Shown here one piece after another: positions 8,400-15,517 of a stretch of 36,626 bases of DNA. The stretch is from an uncultured Lachnospiraceae bacterium (GTDB taxonomy: Bacteria; Bacillota; Clostridia; Lachnospirales; Lachnospiraceae): contig CAJTNC010000031.1 of NCBI GenBank assembly GCA_910577955.1, positions 1-36,626 on the forward strand, written 5' to 3'. The notes under the pieces were generated by a model. It searched no databases. It saw only the letters and a program-made list of their open reading frames with translations, and was not told where the DNA came from. Positions within the stretch are counted from its first letter, which is position 1; every line of letters starts with the position of its first letter. A program made the position numbers and the translations under genes.

Positions 8400-8996
8400 T
8401 TATTGCAGAGAATATTCCGGTACATCTGAAAGAAGCTGAAATTCCAGAGACACGATACCGTATGACTGGTATAGGCGGATTTCTTTATTGTCCTTATTCC
8501 ATGCAACCCAAGTCGAACCTGTTTCGCTTTCTGCAGCCGCCTGTTCTTCCGGTTGCTCTAAAAGTTTTGTCAGAGCTTCCTCATATATCCCCGCATCCGG
8601 ATTTTCAAGCTGCATGGTAACTATGGTCACACGCTGCTCCACATCATAAAGTGTTCCCGCAGTCACTTTTTCGTCAAACAATTCCACTCCATATATTCTG
8701 CCAATCAGTGTGCCGTCTTCCGCAATATTTTGTTCACCTTTCATGATATCTACTGTTTCGGCATCTGTTTTACCCAGCATATTCAGAAAATTCCCGATTA
8801 TTTCCTCTGTATTACCCGGTTCGTTATCCGTTTCCTCCACTGCTCCCGTTGCAGGAGTTTCTGTAATCCCTGCCGGCTGTTCCGTTGCCTGCGGTTCTGA
8901 GGAATTGTCCTGCGTGTTAGGATTTCCCCCGCATGCGCTTAAGGCTATTGCAAGTCCCATACCAATTCCTGTATATAATATCTTTTTCATATTCAT
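8400..8996 (-). CDS. Hypothetical lipoprotein encoded with an ECF sigma/anti-sigma pair
   Basis: This is a 198-residue predicted lipoprotein. A short lysine start and a hydrophobic stretch end in the lipobox LSAC with Cys22, followed by an acidic, Thr/Glu/Pro-rich linker (about 23-65). The folded part from about 66 contains IIGNFLNMLGKTDAETVDIM and a C-terminal half with STWVAWNKDNKEIRLYQSYG. I do not recognise the domain. Two in-frame ATG codons lie near GAGGAGG (9001-9007); either could be used. It begins 25 bases after the anti-sigma gene and is almost certainly co-transcribed with it. It may act at the outer membrane face in the same envelope response. Function is unknown. Confidence 0.8.
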   Translation of the reverse strand: MNMKKILYTGIGMGLAIALSACGGNPNTQDNSSEPQATEQPAGITETPATGAVEETDNEPGNTEEIIGNFLNMLGKTDAETVDIMKGEQNIAEDGTLIGRIYGVELFDEKVTAGTLYDVEQRVTIVTMQLENPDAGIYEEALTKLLEQPEEQAAAESETGSTWVAWNKDNKEIRLYQSYGIVSLEFQLLSDVPEYSLQ

Positions 8997-9021
8997 AAAT
9001 CCTCCTCGCTAGTTTGTTTTT

Positions 9022-9864
9022 TTATTCCGGTCTTTCACTGCTGATACAGTGGTCTACGGAAAAAGAATATTTTGATATAAGGTTTTCTTCCATTGCCTGC
9101 AAAGCCTGCAGGGCTTTTTCTTCTGTCTCAAATTCCCCGATGCAAAAAATATAGCGACCGTCCTGTGTCCCTGCGATTGCCCCGTTGCTGTCGGCAAACA
9201 GTTCCGACATAAGAGTCAGCTCCTCCGACATATCCATTTTACGGCTGCGGATAAACCAGATTTCCCGTTCTTCCTCAGGCTGTGGGAACAGACGCAGTTC
9301 CAGTGAGGCCGGTTCTTTGTATTCTGTCACCTCAAATCCTGTATCTCTTTGCAGTTCTACTACAATACGGATGGCAGAATCATCCAGAAGGATTTCTCTG
9401 TACGCGGCTTTCACATAAGGATTTTTTTCAGCCTCCTGTATAAATGCCTCCGGATCATAGCTGCGTATCCCGTTAACTGTGATGACAACCCGATTTGGGG
9501 CGGCATATTCTTCCACATTATACACCGGTGCGTTAACCGCTTGTTCCTTTGCCGCTGTGTTTTGGTTAAATATCAGCTTTAGATATTCGTTTTCTGCAGC
9601 CGTATCCATTTTCAGGCCGTCAGAAGTCTTGCCTCCGGAACCAATATGGAATATTTTTACCACATCTCCTATAACCGGAATTTCCGAAAGAGCCGCATAG
9701 ACAGTCGGCGTATTAGACGATACCAGAAGGACGGCAAAAACCATCACAATTCCGGCAAACTTCCTCACTGTAGCAAGCTTTTTACGCATTACTGTCTTTG
9801 CTAAAACATCGGAAAGCTCCATTGGAATTTCTATGTTTTCGTAATTCTTCCTGTCAATTCCCAT
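9022..9864 (-). CDS. Membrane-anchored anti-sigma factor-like protein with SPOR-like C-terminus
   Basis: This 280-residue protein overlaps the ECF sigma gene by 11 bases, the usual arrangement of a sigma factor and its antagonist. Residues 1-34 form a basic cytoplasmic part, followed by one transmembrane segment (about 36-52, FAGIVMVFAVLLVSS). Next is VYAALSEIPVIGDVVKIF, a segment often seen in clostridial anti-sigma proteins of the DUF4179 type. The extracellular part continues to the end. The last 45 residues (GRYIFCIGEFETEEKALQALQAM) resemble a SPOR peptidoglycan-binding repeat, which could let it sense the cell wall. The anti-sigma role is inferred from gene position and topology; the cytoplasmic part shows no classical zinc motif. 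Confidence 0.75.
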   Translation of the reverse strand: MGIDRKNYENIEIPMELSDVLAKTVMRKKLATVRKFAGIVMVFAVLLVSSNTPTVYAALSEIPVIGDVVKIFHIGSGGKTSDGLKMDTAAENEYLKLIFNQNTAAKEQAVNAPVYNVEEYAAPNRVVITVNGIRSYDPEAFIQEAEKNPYVKAAYREILLDDSAIRIVVELQRDTGFEVTEYKEPASLELRLFPQPEEEREIWFIRSRKMDMSEELTLMSELFADSNGAIAGTQDGRYIFCIGEFETEEKALQALQAMEENLISKYSFSVDHCISSERPE

Positions 9865-10351
9865 AAGATTCCTCCTCTCGAATTTTCTTTAACAACCGAT
9901 ATGTTTTTGTTTTTACCGTATTTTCTGATATAGAAAGAATTTCTGCAATTTCCTTAAAACTCCGTTCCTCAAAATATTTCAGAATCAGCAGAGTCCTTTC
10001 TTCGGCGGACAGTTTATCCAGACACCGGTATACATCTAAGTTTTCCTCTACCTTACGGAACATATTTTCATCAGGTGACTCCATATATTCCTCATAAGAA
10101 ACCCATCTTTTTTTCTTATTAAAAAAATGATATGCTTCAAAGATTATAATTCGGCTCATCCAAGTGTCAAAATGTTCAGGCTGCTTCAGCTGATGCAGAT
10201 GACAGTAGCCTTTATAGGTAGCTTCTGAAAGTATTTCCAGCGCATCTTGTTCATTTTTTGTATAACAGTATGCGAGCCTGTAATATTTTTCTCTGGAAGC
10301 TTCCCAACAGCTTGCAAACTGTTCTTTTGTAATATGCTTAAAACTAAACAT
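9854..10351 (-). CDS. ECF-type RNA polymerase sigma factor
   Basis: This 165-residue sigma-70 family protein has region 2 at about 16-80 (YRLAYCYTKNEQDALEILSEATYKGY, then FDTWMSRIIIFEAYHFFNKKKRW) and region 4 at about 105-158 (LSAEERTLLILKYFEERSFKEIAEILSISENTVKTKTYRLLKKI) with a clear helix-turn-helix. The length and two-domain form are those of extracytoplasmic function sigma factors. AAGGAGG lies upstream of the ATG. It heads a sigma, anti-sigma, lipoprotein operon and probably controls an envelope-related regulon and possibly itself. No second copy of its promoter type could be identified in the window. Confidence 0.92.
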   Translation of the reverse strand: MFSFKHITKEQFASCWEASREKYYRLAYCYTKNEQDALEILSEATYKGYCHLHQLKQPEHFDTWMSRIIIFEAYHFFNKKKRWVSYEEYMESPDENMFRKVEENLDVYRCLDKLSAEERTLLILKYFEERSFKEIAEILSISENTVKTKTYRLLKKIREEESYGN

Positions 10352-10391
10352 ATCCGTATTTTCCTCCTTTCCCCGCCTCTTGTTATTGTTT

Positions 10392-10420
10392 TATACAAGT
10401 TAGAGTAACCAGTCTGACAA
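10392..10420 (-). promoter_or_regulatory. Putative promoter of the sigma-factor operon
   Basis: On the minus strand TTGTCA (10415-10420) and TGTATA (10392-10397) are separated by 17 bases, about 40 bases before the sigma ATG. A nearby TTGAAAC could instead be an ECF-type -35 for autoregulation. The choice cannot be made from sequence alone. Confidence 0.4.
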
Positions 10421-10480
10421 ATAGTTTCAATTTTTATGATCCAATATGTGAGTTTGAAATTTGGGGTCACAGAAACATTA

Positions 10481-10519
10481 AATTAAAAAATGACCAGCCG
10501 CTGTAATCCGGCTGGTCAT
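10481..10519 (-). terminator. Rho-independent terminator after the SpoIID/LysM gene
   Basis: A perfect 11-bp stem (10490-10500 ATGACCAGCCG with 10509-10519) has an 8-base loop and, on the minus strand, is followed by a T-rich run ending near 10481. Transcription of the gene at 10609-12591 would end here, before the sigma operon promoter. A second small hairpin, AGAATCT/AGATTCT at about 10588-10607, lies just after the stop codon. Confidence 0.75.
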
Positions 10520-10608
10520 ACAATATTTCCGATTAGCTTTATGTTTAAGCCAAGATGTCTTACGGTAGTTTAGAGGTTTACATCTTCAGAATCTTATCTT
10601 AGATTCTT

Positions 10609-12591
10609 TCAATCATTGGGGATCCGCAGGATCTGACCGATACTTAGCCTGTCGCCGCTTAAGTTGTTTAAGCTTTTGATAGCGTCAACTGTCGTGCCAT
10701 ATCTCCGAGCTAAGAGCCAAAGGGAATCTCCGGAACGGACGGTATATTCAAAATACGGGGCGGGCGTCGTTCCGGAAGAGGGGATTTTGAGTATCTGGCC
10801 GATGCTCAGATTGCTGTCGGGCAGACCGTTCAGATTCAGGATGGCATCAACCGTTGTGCCGTATCTCTGCGCCAAGAGCCAGAGGGTATCTCCGGAGCGG
10901 ACGATATATTCAAAGTAAGATCCGCCTGAGGATTCCGGTGCAGGGATTTGCAGAACCTGCCCGATCTGAAGATCGTCCCCGGTCAGGCCGTTGAGTTTTT
11001 TGATCGCGTCCACTGTGGTGTTAAAGCGCTGTGCCAACAGCCAAAGAGTGTCCCCCGAGCGGACAACGTACTCTGTGATCCCCGTATCGGGAGCCGGAGG
11101 AATGACATCCTCCGCGCCAAGATAAGTATCATACAGTGCCTGCCATGTGAGCGGCCCAACCACGCCGTCCGGCACAAGCCCTTCCTCTCGCTGGAAAGCC
11201 TCAACTGCCTCCCTCGTTTGCGGGCCGAAATTTCCGTCCTGAGAGGGAGCCGGAACCGCGGAATGAAATTCAGCCGCTACATTCAATAGATACTGCAGCG
11301 TTATGACATCCTGTCCGGAAGAACCGAGGCGGAGAATGGAGGAGGGAGGAACAGTTCCGATCCCGAGGGAAGTTCCTTCGCTGTCCAGCTCGGCAAGTCT
11401 GGTCACAGAGGTATACAGATAGGAAAGCTTATACCAGGTGGCTTTCCCCACTATACCGTCGGACAATAGATTGAAAACACTTTGGAATTTGGCGACCGCA
11501 GCCTTTGTGCTTTCTCCGAATACGCCTGCCTCGTCGGTGATTGCGGGAATTGCGGGGTAATTGCGTCTGATTCTCTCCAGATAGGTTTGGATCGTCTGCA
11601 CGTCAAGGCCGGCGCTTCCTGTTTTGAGGGCAGTGCCGGGGTAGGAGGACACAACACCGGTGACAATATTAGTCTCTGCGATTTCCACATCCTTAGGGTA
11701 GTAGGAATGCAGTATCTGCAAAGGGTTTAATCCCTGATTTGCCAGAGTGACCGTCCCCCACTGGGATAACCCGGGACAGGTTGCGGTGGTTCCGTTGCAG
11801 AAGGATGTAAAATAGGGGGCGATCTGTCCCTCTCTGCGTACATATTCATTAAAAATTTCATCTACGATCAGACTGATGGATTTATAGATATTGCGCCCGT
11901 ATATAAAGTATTGGTCATAGCCGGTATTGTTTGTTATATCAAAACTGTAGCCGCGACTTCTATACCATTCAGTATAAATTCTATTTAATGCAAAAGTGAT
12001 AATTGCATAAATATTTGCTCTCAGGGATGCTTCCGGCCATGTGGGATAAATTTCACTGCTGGCAACATTCTTCACATAATCGGGAAAGGATACCTGAACA
12101 TTGGCCGAAACGGAGTTTGGAGCTCCGAGATGTACAGTAATTGGATTTGGGATGACCACCTGTCTAAGCACTTGGGGATTCGTATCGGGTATATCCTGAT
12201 GGCGCTGCCCGGTCATGGACACAGCGGGGGGACTGATCTGAATTTCCGTTACGGTAGGGATACGCTGCGTCCCAAGCATCGGAACGAATTCTATGGGCTG
12301 AATGGCTGTCTCGCCTTCCAGAATCGGAATACCGGAAATGTGGACCGAATTAAAGCCCCTTGCAAACGCAAGAACATGATAACTGATATAGGGGATTCCT
12401 TGAAAATCAGGATCTAAAGACAGGGATCTGTCCAACGTTTCCAAAGCAATTTGCTCTGTTTCTCCGCTTTCGTCTGTTGTTAAATGATAAATACTTTTTT
12501 CCTGACCATCCATGATCCAGATCTGTGCTCCGCTAAGCGGAAGTGCGTCGTGGGCAGTCCGGGCCTGTATAGTCAAATAACCGATAGCCAT
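10609..12591 (-). CDS. SpoIID-like protein with two peptidoglycan-binding and three LysM domains
   Basis: This 660-residue protein has a layered domain order. Residues 1-105 look like a beta-rich carboxypeptidase-regulatory type domain. Residues about 165-305 resemble SpoIID/LytB: VASSEIYPTWPEASLRA with Glu180 at the place of the catalytic Glu, FCNGTTATC with Cys265 and Cys272, then GLSQWGT and ILHSYYP. Two PG_binding_1 domains follow (about 320-392 and 418-490, the second ending DGVVGPLTWQALYD), then three LysM domains (506-549, 560-604, 614-657) that are nearly identical. There is no signal peptide, as in mother-cell-made spore coat or cortex proteins such as SafA. A spore-envelope role is therefore likely but inferred. 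AAGGAGG precedes the ATG by 11 bases. Confidence 0.88.
   Translation of the reverse strand: MAIGYLTIQARTAHDALPLSGAQIWIMDGQEKSIYHLTTDESGETEQIALETLDRSLSLDPDFQGIPYISYHVLAFARGFNSVHISGIPILEGETAIQPIEFVPMLGTQRIPTVTEIQISPPAVSMTGQRHQDIPDTNPQVLRQVVIPNPITVHLGAPNSVSANVQVSFPDYVKNVASSEIYPTWPEASLRANIYAIITFALNRIYTEWYRSRGYSFDITNNTGYDQYFIYGRNIYKSISLIVDEIFNEYVRREGQIAPYFTSFCNGTTATCPGLSQWGTVTLANQGLNPLQILHSYYPKDVEIAETNIVTGVVSSYPGTALKTGSAGLDVQTIQTYLERIRRNYPAIPAITDEAGVFGESTKAAVAKFQSVFNLLSDGIVGKATWYKLSYLYTSVTRLAELDSEGTSLGIGTVPPSSILRLGSSGQDVITLQYLLNVAAEFHSAVPAPSQDGNFGPQTREAVEAFQREEGLVPDGVVGPLTWQALYDTYLGAEDVIPPAPDTGITEYVVRSGDTLWLLAQRFNTTVDAIKKLNGLTGDDLQIGQVLQIPAPESSGGSYFEYIVRSGDTLWLLAQRYGTTVDAILNLNGLPDSNLSIGQILKIPSSGTTPAPYFEYTVRSGDSLWLLARRYGTTVDAIKSLNNLSGDRLSIGQILRIPND
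10621..11076 (-). repeat. Three tandem LysM-coding repeats
   Basis: Three segments (10621-10752, 10780-10914, 10945-11076) each code a 44-45-residue LysM unit with the shared core VRSGDTLWLLAQRY or a close variant. They are spaced by short Ser/Gly/Pro linkers. DNA similarity is high across the units, which suggests recent duplication or ongoing conversion and possible copy-number change. Confidence 0.8.
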
Positions 12592-12780
12592 AAATGATAT
12601 AGTCCTCCTTCTGATTACTTTGGGAAATTAGAAAATCTGTGAGCAGCTTAGCTGCAAGCATAATATAACTTATGAGAAGCGGGCGCTTATGGTTCCTAAA
12701 GAAACGACGTGCATTTTTCGGGAAAGTGAGCATCATCGAATAGAAATAAGAGAGAAAAGAGAGCAGCGGGAAAATGGCAA
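12592..12780. other. Spacer between two minus-strand genes, no gene seen
   Basis: The spacer holds the ribosome-binding site of the SpoIID/LysM gene near its left edge and purine-rich sequence. I found no convincing sigma-A promoter for that gene, which fits a sporulation sigma factor but does not prove it. No clear terminator is visible behind the LacI gene. Confidence 0.4.
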
Positions 12781-13758
12781 TCAGATAGATCCTCCCTTTT
12801 TGACCGCTACATCCCAGACGATCTCGGAGGGGAAATCTGTCTGGTTATTGATTTTTTTGAGAACGATATCCACGCAGGAGGAAGCCAGCCTGTCAATATT
12901 CTGGCAGATCGTAGTGATTTTCGGGGTGGTGTAATTGGTAATATTCAGGCCGTCGTAGCCGACGATCTTCACTTCCGAGGGAACGCTTATCCCCTTTTCC
13001 TGCAGAATATTGAGACAGCAGACAGCGCCCAGATCTGCGGCGAAGATCCCGTCGATGTGCCTGGAACTCTCGATTTTCTTTTTGAATGTTTCATACAGAT
13101 AATTGTAATCAAATACATTCCATTCACTTTCACAGGAAGTCACGCAGATATCCCTTTTCTTTAATATGTCCATAAAAACGCTGTGCCTGTCGTTGGAAGG
13201 CGTGCTGATCGAGGAAGGCGTCATAAACTGGATCACATTTTTGCATCCGGCTTCCGCGATCAACTGAGCAGCCAGAGCACCGCCCCTTTTATGGTTTGAA
13301 TAGATCATGGGAATGTCAGGGGAGAAATAGTGATCCAGGGCAACAACGGGCTTTTGCGTGGTGAGATACAGCGAATTATCAAGAATCTGGGAACAGGTAA
13401 TGATTCCGTCAACAATATTCCGGTCAAGCATTTCAATATAATTCTTTTCTCTGTCACTGATCCCCACCGTATTGCAGATCAGCGCCTTGTAACCGTGATC
13501 GTAGAGGTGCTTTTCAACGTAGCGGGTAAAGGAGGAAAAGAACGGATGCTCGATATCCGGCACAATAATGCCCACCAGCATGGATTTATTCCGTGCCAGA
13601 TTACAGGCTAACTGGTTGGGAGTATATCCCAGTTCAGTAACTGCCTGTTGAATTATCCTGCGGGTATTTTCTGCAACATATCCATTATTGTTAAGATATC
13701 TGGAAACGGTTCCAATGCCGACGCCGGCATACTCTGCAACATCCTTGATACTGGCCAT
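12781..13758 (-). CDS. LacI-family transcriptional regulator of the fructoside operon
   Basis: This 325-residue regulator has an N-terminal LacI helix-turn-helix and hinge helix (MASIKDVAEYAGVGIGTVSRYLN, 1-23, then LGYTPNQLACNLA, about 43-55) and a periplasmic-binding-protein-like sensor domain (about 60-318, beginning VGIIVPDIEHPFFSSF). It is divergent from the sugar transport operon and most likely represses it until a pathway sugar binds. Two palindromes with the core TGGAA-N4-TTCC lie in the operon leader and are good operator candidates. The ribosome-binding site (AGGAAAAAGAG) is weak, as is common for repressors. The effector is unknown. Confidence 0.92.
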   Translation of the reverse strand: MASIKDVAEYAGVGIGTVSRYLNNNGYVAENTRRIIQQAVTELGYTPNQLACNLARNKSMLVGIIVPDIEHPFFSSFTRYVEKHLYDHGYKALICNTVGISDREKNYIEMLDRNIVDGIITCSQILDNSLYLTTQKPVVALDHYFSPDIPMIYSNHKRGGALAAQLIAEAGCKNVIQFMTPSSISTPSNDRHSVFMDILKKRDICVTSCESEWNVFDYNYLYETFKKKIESSRHIDGIFAADLGAVCCLNILQEKGISVPSEVKIVGYDGLNITNYTTPKITTICQNIDRLASSCVDIVLKKINNQTDFPSEIVWDVAVKKGGSI

Positions 13759-13813
13759 GATTTTTCACTCTTTTTCCTGTTGAAACCTCTGATTTTTTAT
13801 TGATTTAGTCATT

Positions 13814-13842
13814 ATTATAGGGGCAATGCATGTAAAATGCAA
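13814..13842 (-). promoter_or_regulatory. Promoter of the LacI-family gene
   Basis: On the minus strand TTGCAT (13837-13842) and TATAAT (13814-13819) are separated by 17 bases, about 55 bases upstream of the start codon. It diverges from the operon promoter at 13921. Confidence 0.65.
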
Positions 13843-13920
13843 GCGATATTCGAAAGAAGATGAGAAAGAACGGGGAAAATTCCTGCTTTACATCCGGTAT
13901 AAGATTTAAAATAAAAATTG

Positions 13921-13949
13921 TTGACAAATGAATCTTCGCATTCTATAAT
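13921..13949 (+). promoter_or_regulatory. Consensus promoter of the fructoside transport operon
   Basis: A perfect TTGACA (13921-13926) and a perfect TATAAT (13944-13949) are separated by 17 bases. Transcription would start near 13956 and leave an untranslated leader of almost 390 bases before the binding-protein gene. Such a strong promoter implies control by repression. Confidence 0.8.
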
Positions 13950-14019
13950 TAGATTGTGCAAAATAAACACAATTTCCGAAGCCGCCGGATTTTGTTGTTT
14001 ATATTATTTTTAACAAAGA

Positions 14020-14033
14020 TGGAAACGCTTCCA
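14020..14033. promoter_or_regulatory. LacI/CcpA-type operator 1
   Basis: TGGAAACGCTTCCA has near-perfect dyad symmetry. It also fits the catabolite-response consensus TGNAANCGNWNNCA. It lies about 65 bases downstream of the predicted transcription start, where bound protein would act as a roadblock. It could serve the adjacent LacI-family regulator, CcpA or both. Confidence 0.65.
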
Positions 14034-14214
14034 TAAAAAGGGAAGTTCTATATCCGATCAATTTGTTTTACGCCTGTTATCATAAGCAGGAAAATTAACA
14101 GATCCTTAGATTTTAGAAGAAACAATTGCAGTAAACAGATCTGCAGGTCATTCAAAAGAAGGAATTTTCACAAAATTCACTGAGATCTGGGTACTGCAAA
14201 AATTTAAAGCATAG

Positions 14215-14228
14215 TGGAAGCGTTTCCG
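14215..14228. promoter_or_regulatory. LacI/CcpA-type operator 2
   Basis: TGGAAGCGTTTCCG is a second site nearly identical to operator 1 in inverted form and differs from the catabolite-response consensus only at its last base. The centres of the two sites are 195 bp apart, which would allow a tetramer or two dimers to form a DNA loop. Confidence 0.6.
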
Positions 14229-14342
14229 GATACAAAATAGGGAAAGGAGGAAATCAGCCCAATTGCGGCATGGGATGAAAGAACATAAATTAAAAACGAA
14301 GTCAAACAGAAGTAAAAATATGGAGAAAAGGAGAATCTTATT

Positions 14343-15395
14343 ATGAAAAGAAGAATTGCATTAGCTCTTGTAACGGTACTGGCATGCGGAATGGTTCTGA
14401 CCGGATGCGGAAATAAGGAAGAAGGCGGTCAGGCTCAGACAGGCGAAAGCGTAGAAGAGACAGAGACGCCGGCGGAGAATGACAGCAATGAGGAAGAGAC
14501 AGAAGCGGAGGCGCCGGCAGAAAATGATACAGATAATGCGGAAGGACCGGTTATCGGTCTGTCCATGCACTGCTCAAGCAGTTTCTTTGACGGCGTTATC
14601 AGCGGTGTGGAAAAATATGTGGAAGAGAACGGCGGAAGGATCATCAACGTGGATGGCAGAAGCGATGCGAACTATCAGATGGGCGTCATCGAAGATTTTA
14701 TTGCCCAGGACGTGGATGCGGTCATCTACTGTCCCGTGGACGCTGTGGCGGCAACTCCTGCGCTGAAGCTGCTGAAAAATGCGGAAATTCCTGTCATCAA
14801 TGTGGACTCCGCAGTGGAAGCATATGATATGATCGATGCATTTATCGCAACGGACAATTATGAGGCAGGCTTTATTTCAGGCGAAGCCCTTGTTAAGAAT
14901 AATCCTGAAGGCGGTAAGGTTGCCATTCTTGACTATCCCATCAATGATGCGGCGGTTCAGCGTGCAACCGGTTTCTATGATGCAATTAAAGACCACGGAT
15001 TTGAGGTCGTGGCGCAGTTGGAAGCGGGAGTAACGCCTGATAAGGGAAAATCTGTTGCTGAGGACGTTATGCAGGCTCATCCGGATCTCACGGCGATTTT
15101 TGTTATCTGCGACGACAGTGCGCAGGGCGCTTATGCGGCAATCAAAAGCTCGGGGCTGGATGTTTCTCTTTACAGCGTGAACGGCGGACCGGAATCCAAA
15201 GCGGCGTTCAGAGAAGACGGCGTGGACGGTGTCTGGAAGTGTTCTCCCGCACAGTCTCCTGAAACCATCGGTTATAAGGGCGCCGAGGCGGCTTACAAGC
15301 TGATAAACGGCGAGGAGATTGAGAAAGAAATATTTATTCCGAGCTTTGCAATCGATGCAACCAATGTGGAACAGTATCCCGGCGACTGGCAGTAA
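14343..15395 (+). CDS. Sugar ABC transporter substrate-binding lipoprotein (RbsB type)
   Basis: This 350-residue extracellular binding protein captures the sugar and delivers it to the permease. A signal peptide ends in LTGC with Cys22 as the lipid anchor, followed by an acidic low-complexity linker (about 25-68). The fold is of the Peripla_BP_4 type: VIGLSMHCSSSFFDGVISGVEKY at about 70-92, then IEDFIAQDVDAVIYCPVDA and VINVDSAV. This class (CUT2) usually binds monosaccharides such as ribose, xylose or fructose. AAGGAG precedes the start. It is the first gene of the operon, and a strong hairpin after it may let it be made in excess over the ATPase and permease. Confidence 0.93.
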   Translation: MKRRIALALVTVLACGMVLTGCGNKEEGGQAQTGESVEETETPAENDSNEEETEAEAPAENDTDNAEGPVIGLSMHCSSSFFDGVISGVEKYVEENGGRIINVDGRSDANYQMGVIEDFIAQDVDAVIYCPVDAVAATPALKLLKNAEIPVINVDSAVEAYDMIDAFIATDNYEAGFISGEALVKNNPEGGKVAILDYPINDAAVQRATGFYDAIKDHGFEVVAQLEAGVTPDKGKSVAEDVMQAHPDLTAIFVICDDSAQGAYAAIKSSGLDVSLYSVNGGPESKAAFREDGVDGVWKCSPAQSPETIGYKGAEAAYKLINGEEIEKEIFIPSFAIDATNVEQYPGDWQ

Positions 15396-15411
15396 AATCT
15401 GTCTGAGTTCG

Positions 15412-15486
15412 ATGCCGTGCTTTAAGGTTCTTTATACGGCATGCTGACAGAAAGCCGGATCAGGCGCCCGGCTTTGCCGGGCGTCT
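15412..15486 (+). terminator. Intercistronic hairpins between binding-protein and ATPase genes
   Basis: Two stem-loops lie in this 122-base gap. ATGCCGT (15412-15418) pairs with ACGGCAT (15436-15442). A very stable 11-bp stem (15462-15472 with 15476-15486, one G-U pair) has a three-base loop. There is no long U run after it, so it is more likely a partial terminator or an mRNA-stabilising end than a full stop. Confidence 0.55.
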
Positions 15487-15517
15487 GGAAAATATTTAGT
15501 CGGGAGGTGGATGCAAT

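Noticed and set aside
8239..8439. Plus-strand 66-codon frame after res
   Set aside because: It contains the terminator hairpin and has no ribosome-binding site or recognisable protein features.
12533..12736. Minus-strand 67-codon frame with a hydrophobic middle
   Set aside because: It overlaps the start of the SpoIID/LysM gene in another frame and lacks a ribosome-binding site; a small membrane peptide cannot be excluded but is not supported.
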